From NCBI GenBank assembly GCA_023301765.1, contig JALZUC010000019.1:19631-83630 (forward strand): a stretch of 64,000 nucleotides of DNA, written 5' to 3'. Made by a program: the position numbers and the translations under genes. Of this stretch, positions 26,292-36,587 are shown in pieces (within the stretch, counting starts at the first letter, position 1; each line of letters starts with the position of its first letter). This DNA comes from Akkermansiaceae bacterium. GTDB lineage: Bacteria > Verrucomicrobiota > Verrucomicrobiia > Verrucomicrobiales > Akkermansiaceae. The notes under the pieces are model-generated. The model worked only from the letters and a program-made list of their open reading frames with translations, was not told where the DNA came from and did not search any database.

Positions 26292-27674
26292 GTGTTAGTA
26301 AAATCAAAGCATAAACAGCCGTGGCTTGCCCACCGGATAATCTGTGTCGGTTTACTTACACTAAGCTCTATCTCTTCGGTCTCAGCGGAAACACCCACAC
26401 AGACAAAAACCGAAGAAGAGCCCATTAAGGGAACCTTCCCCACACTAGATATACTACCAGAAGGCAGTATCCTGCGCCGTGTTAGGCTACCGCGCTATGA
26501 TGAGAACTTTAGCCCTACCTCACTGCTCACGGCAGACAGCATGACCGTGCTTGATAAACAGCGCATAGCCGCCGTGGATGTAAGTATCAACCTCTACGCA
26601 AAAGACGGAAGTATAGATGCACGCTCAAAAATGCGGCGCGCCATCTACGACCAGAAACTCTCCACCCTGAATGCCAGCGAAGCTATCTTTATTGAAGGTA
26701 AAGGCTACCGAGCCAATGGCACAGGGATAATATTTGATTGGCTAAACAGTCAAGGCCTTCTGTTAGGCCCAGTAAAGACAGAATTTAAAAGAACTCTACC
26801 TCCTAAGTCCACCGCCATGAAGTTACAGCCATCAACAGTTCCCGGGCGCTCCATCGCCAGATCACTCATGTTAGTCACCAGTCTGAGCACAAGCGCCATG
26901 GCTGAACCACCCGCTAAGCTGACCTCAGCGCAGCTGGAAGAATTTGATAACCATGCACGCCCCATAAAAGACCTTATCGCGATCGAGCAACAGAAGACTC
27001 ACAGCTCACTCCAAGAGGATACACAACGTCACAAAAAGGCCAGAGCCGCTATGGAACCCTTCCTAAAAAAGGTCAATCAAAGCAACCTGCTCATCAGCAC
27101 CACTGATGCAAAAAGGGATACCGCAGAATCTAAAAAAGAATCTAAAAGCCAAGGCCAAGGCCAAGAGATTAACAAAAAGCCAGAAATCCAAACCCTTAAA
27201 ATCAGCTGTGATGGCGGCCTCTACTTTGACACAGACACCGGTATTCTTGCCTACCTCAAGAACATCCGCCTCACCGAGACCAGCTTTAACCTCACCTGCT
27301 CAGACGAGCTTAAGGTTTTCCTCGAAAAATCACCCGAAGCCAAAACAGAGAATAAAAAGAAAGGAGAGCTCTCCAAGTTTGGAGAACTCGAGCGTATCAT
27401 TGCCACCGGCAATGTAAAAATCACTCGCAAAGACGAGCAAGGCAGAACCTTTATCGCCACTGCAGAAAGCTCAAGCTATAATGCTAAAACAGGTGAAATG
27501 ATACTAAAAGGCGGTAAACCTCGGCTCCAGCTAGGACCTAACCAATTCCTTCAATCACTCGCCCCAGGCCAGTGGATCCGTATTCTACGCAATGGTAAAT
27601 TTATCACAGAAGGAAAATGGACCATGGTAACTCCATTACCACAAGGTAAAGGTAAAGGTAAAGGTAAACGATAA
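26292..27674 (+). CDS. LptC/LptA (OstA)-like lipopolysaccharide transport protein
   Basis: This 460-residue exported protein starts at GTG with a signal peptide (about 1-33). An N-terminal beta-rich region (about 60-160) has strands like INLYAKDGSIDARSKMRRAIYD and GKGYRANGTGIIFD, resembling the LptC jelly-roll. After a charged helical linker (about 190-290), the C-terminal region has LAYLKNIRL, IIATGNVKITRKDEQG and YNAKTGEMILKGGKPRL, typical of LptA/OstA. It lies between kdsA and lptB, the usual place of lptC-lptA. I infer a periplasmic bridge carrying LPS from LptB-type transporter to outer membrane. The tail is a Gly-Lys repeat. Confidence 0.7.
   Translation: MLVKSKHKQPWLAHRIICVGLLTLSSISSVSAETPTQTKTEEEPIKGTFPTLDILPEGSILRRVRLPRYDENFSPTSLLTADSMTVLDKQRIAAVDVSINLYAKDGSIDARSKMRRAIYDQKLSTLNASEAIFIEGKGYRANGTGIIFDWLNSQGLLLGPVKTEFKRTLPPKSTAMKLQPSTVPGRSIARSLMLVTSLSTSAMAEPPAKLTSAQLEEFDNHARPIKDLIAIEQQKTHSSLQEDTQRHKKARAAMEPFLKKVNQSNLLISTTDAKRDTAESKKESKSQGQGQEINKKPEIQTLKISCDGGLYFDTDTGILAYLKNIRLTETSFNLTCSDELKVFLEKSPEAKTENKKKGELSKFGELERIIATGNVKITRKDEQGRTFIATAESSSYNAKTGEMILKGGKPRLQLGPNQFLQSLAPGQWIRILRNGKFITEGKWTMVTPLPQGKGKGKGKR
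27645..27668 (+). repeat. tandem hexamer GGTAAA x4 in coding sequence
   Basis: Four perfect copies of GGTAAA encode the GKGKGKGK tail of the LptC/LptA-like protein just before its stop codon. Such a tract could vary in copy number by slippage, changing only tail length in steps of two residues. Confidence 0.8.
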
Positions 27675-27734
27675 CTCACCTCACCATATATTAGTCTACC
27701 CAAATACCCCCCTCTCCATCTTCTTCCCCAAACT

Positions 27735-28532
27735 ATGAAAAGTAACCCGTCACCTAAAGCCGAAGGCCCTATCAAAGTAGGCACGGCAAAGCGTAGAGCT
27801 ACATCCACGCTACTAGAAGCAGAAGGGCTAATGAAAAGCTACGGTGGCCGCACTGTAGTCAATAACGTCTGCCTCTCAGTACGTGAAGGTGAAATCGTAG
27901 GCCTCCTAGGTCCTAATGGTGCCGGTAAAACAACCTCATTTTACATGATCGCCGGTTTAATCCCGCCGGATGCAGGTATCGTCCGCTTCAGTGGAAATGA
28001 AATCTCCACCCTACCCATGCACAAGCGTGCCAGACTAGGTATGGGCTATCTCCCGCAGGAGGAATCCATCTTTCGCCACCTAAGCGTTGAAGGAAATCTT
28101 ATGGCCGTGTTAGAAACCCGTAGTGACCTCAGCCGTAAGCAGCGCCAAATGAGAGTAGATGAACTACTAGAAAGATTTAACATTACCAAGCTCCGCAAGT
28201 CTGAGGCCCTTGCCCTATCTGGTGGTGAGAAACGCCGCCTAGTCATTGCTCGCTCACTCTGTACAGACCCATCACTACTCATGTTAGATGAGCCCTTTGG
28301 TGGAGTGGACCCAATTGCTGTAGGTGACATTCAGAAAATTGTCTGCGATCTCCGTGATCAAGATGGCCTCTCCATTCTTATTACAGATCACAACGTCCGC
28401 GAGACCCTACACATAGTAGACCACGCCTACCTCCTCCACGAAGGTAAACTCATCCTTGAGGGCGAAGCCAAAGAAATAGCTGAAAATCCCCTTGCACGGA
28501 AACACTATCTGGGAGAAAGTTTTGTATTGTAG
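27735..28532 (+). CDS. lptB: LPS export ABC transporter ATP-binding protein
   Basis: LptB is the cytoplasmic ATPase that powers lipopolysaccharide extraction with LptF/LptG. The 265-residue protein has Walker A GPNGAGKTT at 59-67, the family-specific segment FYMIAGLIPPDAG, Q-loop region MGYLPQEESIFRHLSVEGNL, signature LSGGEKRR, Walker B LLMLDEPFGGVDPIA and switch ITDHNVRETL. About 27 extra basic residues precede the core. lptF/lptG are not in the window. It lies between the LptC/LptA-like gene and hpf, as in the E. coli lpt-hpf region. Confidence 0.95.
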   Translation: MKSNPSPKAEGPIKVGTAKRRATSTLLEAEGLMKSYGGRTVVNNVCLSVREGEIVGLLGPNGAGKTTSFYMIAGLIPPDAGIVRFSGNEISTLPMHKRARLGMGYLPQEESIFRHLSVEGNLMAVLETRSDLSRKQRQMRVDELLERFNITKLRKSEALALSGGEKRRLVIARSLCTDPSLLMLDEPFGGVDPIAVGDIQKIVCDLRDQDGLSILITDHNVRETLHIVDHAYLLHEGKLILEGEAKEIAENPLARKHYLGESFVL

Positions 28533-28537
28533 TAATA

Positions 28538-28566
28538 CAGAAATTTCTGCTGTTTTCTAAAACAGC
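28538..28566. promoter_or_regulatory. two abutting palindromes between lptB and hpf
   Basis: A perfect 12-bp palindrome CAGAAATTTCTG (28538-28549) directly abuts and shares a G with an 8-bp-armed inverted repeat GCTGTTTT-CT-AAAACAGC (28549-28566). They lie in the 63-bp gap before hpf, upstream of its Shine-Dalgarno sequence, and could be operator sites for stationary-phase control of hpf or form an mRNA stem-loop. Confidence 0.45.
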
Positions 28567-28595
28567 CTAACAACAAACCAGAAAGGAACCCCAAG

Positions 28596-29186
28596 ATGCA
28601 AATAGCAAATGCCCATACTCACATAACCGTAACCGTCAGACACGAGGAAATCACTGACTCTTTGCGCGACTATGTGACCAAAAAAATCCAAGGCATACAC
28701 CTCGATTATCCAAAAATCGTAGAAGCAAAAGCCATCCTCGACGTTCAGAAGAACCGCCATATTGCGGAAATCATACTCTTCTGCACAAATCATATCACCA
28801 TCGATGCCTCCACTGAAGGCAAAGACATGTATGCAGCTATTGACGAGACTATCTCTAAAATCACTCGTCGTATGCGCAAACACAAAACACGCCTGTTAAA
28901 AAAACAGCGCGCTAACAGAGGGCAGGACACAATCCGCCATCTAGATGAAAAAGTCTACGCAGCTGACTTCCTAGACGTAGTCCCAGACGAAGAGCCGGAA
29001 CATGATCCAGAGCCTATGATCATTCACCGCGAGGGCTACCGCATGCGTACCATGCTCAAGGAAGATGCCATCATGGCACTAGAACTATCTGACAAGCCAT
29101 TTATCGTCTACAATAACGAGCGACGTAATGTCACCCAGATCCTCTACCGCCGTAGTGATGGCGACTACGCCATCATTGAGCCATAA
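28596..29186 (+). CDS. hpf: long-form ribosome hibernation-promoting factor
   Basis: Long HPF binds the 30S subunit and pairs ribosomes into inactive 100S dimers under stress. The 196-residue protein has the N-terminal S30AE domain (about 5-110, with VRHEEITDSLRDYVTKKI) and the C-terminal dimerisation domain (about 140-196, with REGYRMRTMLKEDAIMALELSD and ILYRRSDGDYAIIEP). Unlike nearly all genes here it has a good Shine-Dalgarno sequence, GAAAGGA, upstream of the ATG, suggesting high expression. A strong terminator follows. Confidence 0.95.
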   Translation: MQIANAHTHITVTVRHEEITDSLRDYVTKKIQGIHLDYPKIVEAKAILDVQKNRHIAEIILFCTNHITIDASTEGKDMYAAIDETISKITRRMRKHKTRLLKKQRANRGQDTIRHLDEKVYAADFLDVVPDEEPEHDPEPMIIHREGYRMRTMLKEDAIMALELSDKPFIVYNNERRNVTQILYRRSDGDYAIIEP

Positions 29187-29207
29187 GATAACATCTTAAC
29201 ACTCATC

Positions 29208-29243
29208 ACGGGCTCTACCATTCTGGCAGAGCCCGTTTTTTTT
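29208..29243 (+). terminator. rho-independent terminator after hpf
   Basis: A perfect 9-bp stem ACGGGCTCT/AGAGCCCGT is followed by eight T residues, ending the kdsA-lpt-hpf transcription block. Confidence 0.92.
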
Positions 29244-29341
29244 CTGCTCTAACACCACTTGATAGCTGCAGTATAACCACTTCAGTGTTTCACTTCACCG
29301 AGAATTAAAACAGTGTCTGTTAATTAATAATTATCAATAGA

Positions 29342-29797
29342 CTACTCTGTTTCCCCGTTCATTAGAGCTTTAGCACGTTTAATTATTTCTTCGAGAGGCA
29401 CTTCTTCAAATGTGTGGCGTAGGTTCCAGCGGTAGCCGTATTTATCTTTTACCATACCCGTGCGCATTCCCCAGAACTGATCTTGAGGCTCCATGAGAGG
29501 TTCAGCTCCGGCCTCCAGAGCTTTTTGAAATGCATCATCACAGTTCTCCACCCAGAGGGCAAACATGCAGGGAGCTTTTTCTCCATCTCCCAGCGCTTTG
29601 GCATGCCACGCCGGATCCCCCTCTGATAAATAGACATGGCTGTTTCCCAGCACAAACTCAGCCTGCCCGATACTACCGTCTGGAGCGGTAATACGGTAGA
29701 GTTCTACAGCATCAAATGCTTTAGCATAAAAGTCTAGAGCCTCACTGCCATTATCAACAGTAAGGGATACAACGAGGGTGGGTTCAAATTCTGCCAT
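29342..29797 (-). CDS. VOC-family (PhnB/glyoxalase-like) protein
   Basis: This 151-residue vicinal-oxygen-chelate protein has the PhnB-like pattern: LVVSLTVDNGSEALDFYAKAFDAVE at the start, then GQAEFVLGNSHVYLSE, DDAFQKALEAGAEPLMEPQDQFWGMRTGMVKDKYGYRWNL split over the second half. These proteins bind metals or antibiotics or have unknown roles; I cannot assign a substrate. I prefer the ATG at 29797, eight codons inside the longer frame, because the VOC fold begins right there. It stands alone between hpf (convergent) and a sulfatase gene. Confidence 0.8.
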   Translation of the reverse strand: MAEFEPTLVVSLTVDNGSEALDFYAKAFDAVELYRITAPDGSIGQAEFVLGNSHVYLSEGDPAWHAKALGDGEKAPCMFALWVENCDDAFQKALEAGAEPLMEPQDQFWGMRTGMVKDKYGYRWNLRHTFEEVPLEEIIKRAKALMNGETE

Positions 29798-30032
29798 GTG
29801 CCCTTTTAGCCAAGTGCGCAAGTTCGAGTCAACCCAATAGGAATGTATCCTCCTGAACCAAGCTCCCGGTTTTTATAAGTGTTAGAGCTAAAATTTTAGT
29901 CTCTAAATAAAGACTACTGCTACTACATAACATCAACGATTAGCTTTATAAAATCAGACATAGAAATCTATTACCATGGTAGATACTTCATAAAAAAGAA
30001 GTCTATTCACCCACTAAGACTAGCGAAAAATC

Positions 30033-31379
30033 TTATAGCTCACTGCCGTCCCACCAGTCGTCTAGTAACTTTCTCAGGTCCAGTGCTCTCTCCGTATACA
30101 CCCCTGATAGATTTACTTTCTCATGAGGGTCTTTAGTAAGATTATAAAGCTCAGCTTCACCTGTGAGGTTATCTTTTTTACCAAATTTCAGAGGTGGTGG
30201 AAAGTTCTCCTGATTATGGACAATAAGCTTCCACTCACCACGGACGATGTAGCGTGATTCTAGGTTTTTAGCACACTGATCTACTCCCACAATATCGTGG
30301 GAGTGATCAGCACCGTAAACGGTATTACGCTTTTTCTGTGCTGCAAGCTCACGCAGATCTATACCCGGCATAGCCGCTGGCACTGTCACTCCTGCAAGAT
30401 TCAGGATGGTGGGCGCTATATCTATACTAGAGACGGGTGTGGTATTATCCATTAAGGGCGTGATCTTACCTGGCCACTTGATGGTGATCGGAGTGCGGAT
30501 ACCGCCCTCATGCACGTCTTGCTTCGATAACGGTGCAAAGCGAGAATGCTTAGCCGCCTGTATCCACCCGTTATCAGTCACGTAGATCACCACGGTATTT
30601 CTACTCAGTCCTCGATTTTCTAATTCGTCTAAAACCTCACCGCAGGTTTGATCAAACCATTCCACCATAGCGTAATAGCGCGCTATGTGGGGCGAGTCTG
30701 TGAGGGCTCTATATTTTTCAAAAAGTGCTTTAGGAGGAGTATGAGGGAAATGAGGTAGATACGGTGCATGCCAGATGAAGAAGGGCTTTTGACTATCATT
30801 TGCCTCATCAAGAAACTCACGAATATCCGCTATACCATTACGTGAGACCTTCAGGCCTAAGTCTCCGTGTCTAGCTCCGCGTGTAGGGTCACCATGTGTC
30901 ATGGTGTGATGAAAACCAGCTCGCTTAGGATCAGACTCCCACCATTTACCCGTCTGCATTGTGAGGTAATTAACTTTTTTTAACTCACCTACAATACCTT
31001 GCTGCCTGTAGAATTTGTCATAGAGATTCTTGTGCAGGTCAGCTCCTACTGCGGTATTACGTGGGATTTTTTTACCCTCAATAGAACGTAGGTCATTACC
31101 AGTGATGCCGTGCTGGTGCGGATAGAGCCCTGTGTAGATGGATGCTAAGGATGGACGGCAGAGTGGAGCTGTAACATAGCCTCTGGTGTATGTGAGTGAC
31201 TCAGCGGCCAATTTATCTAAGCGCGGAGTTTCTATCTGCTTATGCCCCATGTAGCTATAGTCAGTCCATGACTGATCATCTGATATAATCAAAAGGATAT
31301 TCGGTTTTTCATCCTTTGCTGACATCTTAGTTACGGGTATCCAAAAAATTACCAGCATTAGAATGATTCTGACGAACAT
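30033..31379 (-). CDS. secreted sulfatase
   Basis: This 448-residue formylglycine-type sulfatase has a signal peptide (about 1-21). The first metal-binding Asp pair is in NILLIISDDQSW (D34, D35). The catalytic-cysteine region is APLCRPSLASIYTGLYPHQH, with C74 as the residue to be oxidised to formylglycine. The usual core CxPxR reads C-R-P-S-L here, with Leu at the Arg position, a variant also met in other Planctomycetes/Verrucomicrobia sulfatases. The distal metal site is in IYVTDNGW. Likely substrate is a sulfated polysaccharide or its fragments. It is divergent from the fur-katG operon. Confidence 0.9.
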   Translation of the reverse strand: MFVRIILMLVIFWIPVTKMSAKDEKPNILLIISDDQSWTDYSYMGHKQIETPRLDKLAAESLTYTRGYVTAPLCRPSLASIYTGLYPHQHGITGNDLRSIEGKKIPRNTAVGADLHKNLYDKFYRQQGIVGELKKVNYLTMQTGKWWESDPKRAGFHHTMTHGDPTRGARHGDLGLKVSRNGIADIREFLDEANDSQKPFFIWHAPYLPHFPHTPPKALFEKYRALTDSPHIARYYAMVEWFDQTCGEVLDELENRGLSRNTVVIYVTDNGWIQAAKHSRFAPLSKQDVHEGGIRTPITIKWPGKITPLMDNTTPVSSIDIAPTILNLAGVTVPAAMPGIDLRELAAQKKRNTVYGADHSHDIVGVDQCAKNLESRYIVRGEWKLIVHNQENFPPPLKFGKKDNLTGEAELYNLTKDPHEKVNLSGVYTERALDLRKLLDDWWDGSEL

Positions 31380-31463
31380 AGCTTAAAATAACACATCACG
31401 CTTACCAATAATATCATAATATAAGAAGGGCAGATCAGAAAACGTATGTTAATTTTGTAAAAT

Positions 31464-31475
31464 ACTTGACCAAGT
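31464..31475. promoter_or_regulatory. palindromic operator candidate upstream of the Fur-family gene
   Basis: Perfect 5-bp arms ACTTG and CAAGT flank AC, 27 bp before the GTG start of the regulator. It lies in the 122-bp divergent gap between the sulfatase and regulator genes and overlaps a possible -35 sequence TTGACC. I read it as a possible autoregulatory site; it does not match the full Fur or PerR box by eye. Confidence 0.4.
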
Positions 31476-31501
31476 CCAAATCTATATGAAGTATATTTGA
31501 A

Positions 31502-31933
31502 GTGTCTGATTTAGCTAACCAATTACGCAAACGAAAAATCCCTGTGACTGCACAGCGGCTGGCCGTTATGCGTACTGTGGAGAAAAATCCGCACTCCACC
31601 GCAGATGCCATCATAGACCTAGCGCGGGGCGAGCTGGGGGCGATATCACGGCAGGCAGGCTACAATGTCCTAGGGATGCTATCTGAAAACGGCCTGATCC
31701 GCAGGATCCAGCCAGCAGGTTCAGCTACACGTTATGAGTCCCGCGTGGGTGATAACCACCATCATCTGGTATGCAGAAAGTGCCGCTGTATGGTGGATGT
31801 GGACTGTGCCGTGGGTGATACACCCTGCCTAACTCCATCCAATGATACAGGCTTTATCATTGACGAGGCAGAAGTTATCTACTGGGGGCTGTGCCCAGAA
31901 TGCCAAAAAATCAAAGCAGAAAAAATTTCGTAA
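31502..31933 (+). CDS. Fur-family transcriptional regulator, probably PerR-like
   Basis: This 143-residue regulator has a winged-helix DNA-binding half (about 1-80, with [12 protein letters not shown] and [22 protein letters not shown]). The C-terminal half is metal-binding with [16 protein letters not shown] and GLCPECQKI, giving the CxxC...CxxC structural zinc site. The start is GTG at 31502. The katG gene follows after 54 bp in the same direction, which favours a peroxide-sensing PerR role over iron sensing, but the residues needed to tell them apart cannot be decided by eye. Confidence 0.88.
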   Translation: MSDLANQLRKRKIPVTAQRLAVMRTVEKNPHSTADAIIDLARGELGAISRQAGYNVLGMLSENGLIRRIQPAGSATRYESRVGDNHHHLVCRKCRCMVDVDCAVGDTPCLTPSNDTGFIIDEAEVIYWGLCPECQKIKAEKIS

Positions 31934-31954
31934 AACCCCCGATTTAAACAATAA

Positions 31955-34189
<2,235 letters not shown>

Positions 34190-34212
34190 TTCACGCTTCT
34201 CATAACAAACAA

Positions 34213-34251
34213 AAGGCGCGCTGCGGAGAAACTCCACAGTGCGCTTTTTTT
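34213..34251 (+). terminator. rho-independent terminator after katG
   Basis: A long hairpin, GCGC-G-CTG-C-GGAG pairing with CTCC-A-CAG-T-GCGC around AAA, is followed by seven T residues and lies 27 bp after the katG stop codon. Confidence 0.9.
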
Positions 34252-34708
34252 CTTAATAAAGATGTTTAGGCCTAACGGCTATCATTATTTTAGTAAGGCC
34301 TTCCATGAGCTTTTATATTTAAATAGCCAGATTAGACTGCTTTTACAGATCCTAGCTACCGCTTATAAAAAAACTAGGCGGCTATAAAAGGTTAAGAAAA
34401 ATGAAAATAGGCGGTTGCAGATACAGTATACCTTTTTAGGTAAGCCTCTGATATTTAAACTTTATCTATAGTAGGTAATGGAATAATTCTGAGAGTAGCT
34501 TTATAAAGGTAAAAAAAGAAGTAATCATCAGTGGTAACAGTAACAACATCCAGTTACATTGAGTGATCATTGTATATAACATCTACGCTAAATCCCACTA
34601 CCTGGTAACCTCAAGATTTCACCCCCTCATGCCGAAGCTATTACTCAATAAAAAAGAGGTAGCGACACACGCTCGTGTGAGTAGATAATCACAAATCAAC
34701 CAACTAAA
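34252..34708. other. AT-rich intergenic region before a sulfatase gene
   Basis: No open reading frame worth calling lies here. The only element I can point to is an inverted repeat CACACG-CT-CGTGTG at 34666-34679, 29 bp before the sulfatase start, which could be an operator or leader hairpin. The rest is AT-rich and unassigned. Confidence 0.4.
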
Positions 34709-36247
34709 ATGATCAAAAAACTGACCGTCATCCTGCTGTTATTAAGCAATATAATTGTAGCATCTGAATTACCGAATGTCGTCCTTATCTTTGCTGATGA
34801 TCTCGGCTACGGTGATTTAGGCTGTTACGGTGCTACTAAGCTACAGACCCCCAATATTGATAAATTAGCAAGCGAGGGCAGACGCTTTACAGATGCCCAT
34901 TCTGCATCTGCCGTCTGCACAGCCTCGCGCTACGGGCTACTTACAGGTGAATACCCTTTTAGGAAAAACATTTGGGCACCGTGCGGGCATGAACAATCTT
35001 TGTTAATTGATACCCATAAGCTTACCCTCAGTCAGCTATTTAAAAATAAAGGTTACGCCACTGCAGCTATAGGTAAATGGCACTTAGGCTTTGGCGTAGG
35101 CAAGACGGACTGGAATAAACCGCTACGTCCTGGGCCACTAGAGCTTGGGTTTGATTACTATTTTGGTGTGCCTAAAGTAAATAGTGGATTTCCTTATGTA
35201 TATGTAGAGAATCACAGGGTAGTCGGGTGGGATCCTAATGACCCCTTATTGATCGATAAGAATATAGCGGCTACCCCCACTCCTGTATTTCCTCCAGAGG
35301 CTGGACAGAAAACAGCAAACAAATTCTCAGGAGCTAAGAGAGCACATGAGATTTACCATGATGAGCGCACTGCCACTCTACTCGTTGAAAAGAGTGTAAA
35401 ATGGATTAATGAAAATAAAGATGATCCTTTCTTCATGTATATTGCCACAACTAATATTCACCACCCATTTACTCCAGCACCACGTTTTAAGGGTACTAGT
35501 CAATGTGGACTCTATGGTGACTTTGTCCATGAGCTGGACTGGATGGTCGGTGAAGTGATGAATTCCTTAGAAAAAAATGGATTAGCCGATAATACATTGG
35601 TGATTTTCACTAGTGATAACGGAGGTATGTTTAACCGTGGTGGACAAGACGCATTTAATGCTGGTCATCGTATAAATGGTGACCTTCTTGGTTTTAAGTT
35701 TGGTATCTGGGAAGGTGGTCACCGCGTGCCATTCGTTGCTAAATGGCCAAATAAAATCAAACCCGGAACGGAGTCTAAACAGCTTATTAGTGGCGTAGAT
35801 ATGTTAGCGACTTTTGCTGCTTTGACTGACCAAAAGATCGACAAAAAACAACTAGCAGACAGCGTAAATATCCTTCCAGCTCTTATCAGTGAGCCAAATG
35901 AGGCATTAAGAGAAACGATGGTTATTTCCCCCAGATCTTCAAGTCATCTTGCACTGCGCATGGGGAAATGGATGTATATCCCAAGACAGGGGAGCGGAGG
36001 ATTTAAAGGTCCAGTAGGAACACATTTAGCGGGAGGCCCCAAGGCAACATCGCATGTAGGAAGCATCAATAGCGATATTACAAAGGGTACAGTTAATAAA
36101 GATGCACCACCAGCCCAACTTTATGACCTTGAAGCAGATGTTAATGAAACTAATAATCTCTATAATAAGGAACCTGAAGTTGTAGAAACAATGAAGGCAC
36201 TCCTTAATTCATACCGCCCAAGTGGTCGGAGGAAAAAACAAAATTAA
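34709..36247 (+). CDS. secreted arylsulfatase-type sulfatase
   Basis: This 512-residue exported sulfatase has a signal peptide (about 1-19). Metal-binding D30-D31 lie in LIFADDLGYGDLGCYG. The canonical formylglycine motif is C70-T-A-S-R in SAVCTASRYGLLTGEYP, and the lysine region is IGKWHLGFG. The second metal site is VIFTSDNGG. The C-terminal subdomain ends with a basic tail RPSGRRKKQN. This arrangement matches arylsulfatase A-like enzymes acting on sulfated glycans. It is a single gene flanked by long noncoding stretches on both sides. Confidence 0.93.
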   Translation: MIKKLTVILLLLSNIIVASELPNVVLIFADDLGYGDLGCYGATKLQTPNIDKLASEGRRFTDAHSASAVCTASRYGLLTGEYPFRKNIWAPCGHEQSLLIDTHKLTLSQLFKNKGYATAAIGKWHLGFGVGKTDWNKPLRPGPLELGFDYYFGVPKVNSGFPYVYVENHRVVGWDPNDPLLIDKNIAATPTPVFPPEAGQKTANKFSGAKRAHEIYHDERTATLLVEKSVKWINENKDDPFFMYIATTNIHHPFTPAPRFKGTSQCGLYGDFVHELDWMVGEVMNSLEKNGLADNTLVIFTSDNGGMFNRGGQDAFNAGHRINGDLLGFKFGIWEGGHRVPFVAKWPNKIKPGTESKQLISGVDMLATFAALTDQKIDKKQLADSVNILPALISEPNEALRETMVISPRSSSHLALRMGKWMYIPRQGSGGFKGPVGTHLAGGPKATSHVGSINSDITKGTVNKDAPPAQLYDLEADVNETNNLYNKEPEVVETMKALLNSYRPSGRRKKQN

Positions 36248-36587
36248 AAATTTAACAATCAGATACAAAGGCTGAAAAATTATTTCATAACTTATCACGA
36301 AAATTCTCCACGAAGGCATGCCCCAGTAACCAGCTAGGATTCACGTATTAAATTTTAATTTCTGTAGCTTCCTCACGGCACTTGCTCGTGTAGATTATAA
36401 ATATTGGCTACACTATCATCCAAGGTAGATCAGCATTTTAAGAAAAAAGTCATCTCAATAAAATTATTTTAGCATACGGCCCAGTTAACGTGTTCCACCT
36501 CAAACACAACAGCATAGTTCGGAATCATACCTCCTAATAACAGCTGACGCTTGCAGAAAAGGTCGCTAGCATGTATACGCTGTCTCA
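36248..36587. other. intergenic region without recognisable gene
   Basis: A 340-bp AT-rich gap between the sulfatase gene and hisD. I found no convincing ORF, hairpin terminator or RNA gene here; it presumably holds the hisD promoter, which I could not locate. Confidence 0.4.
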
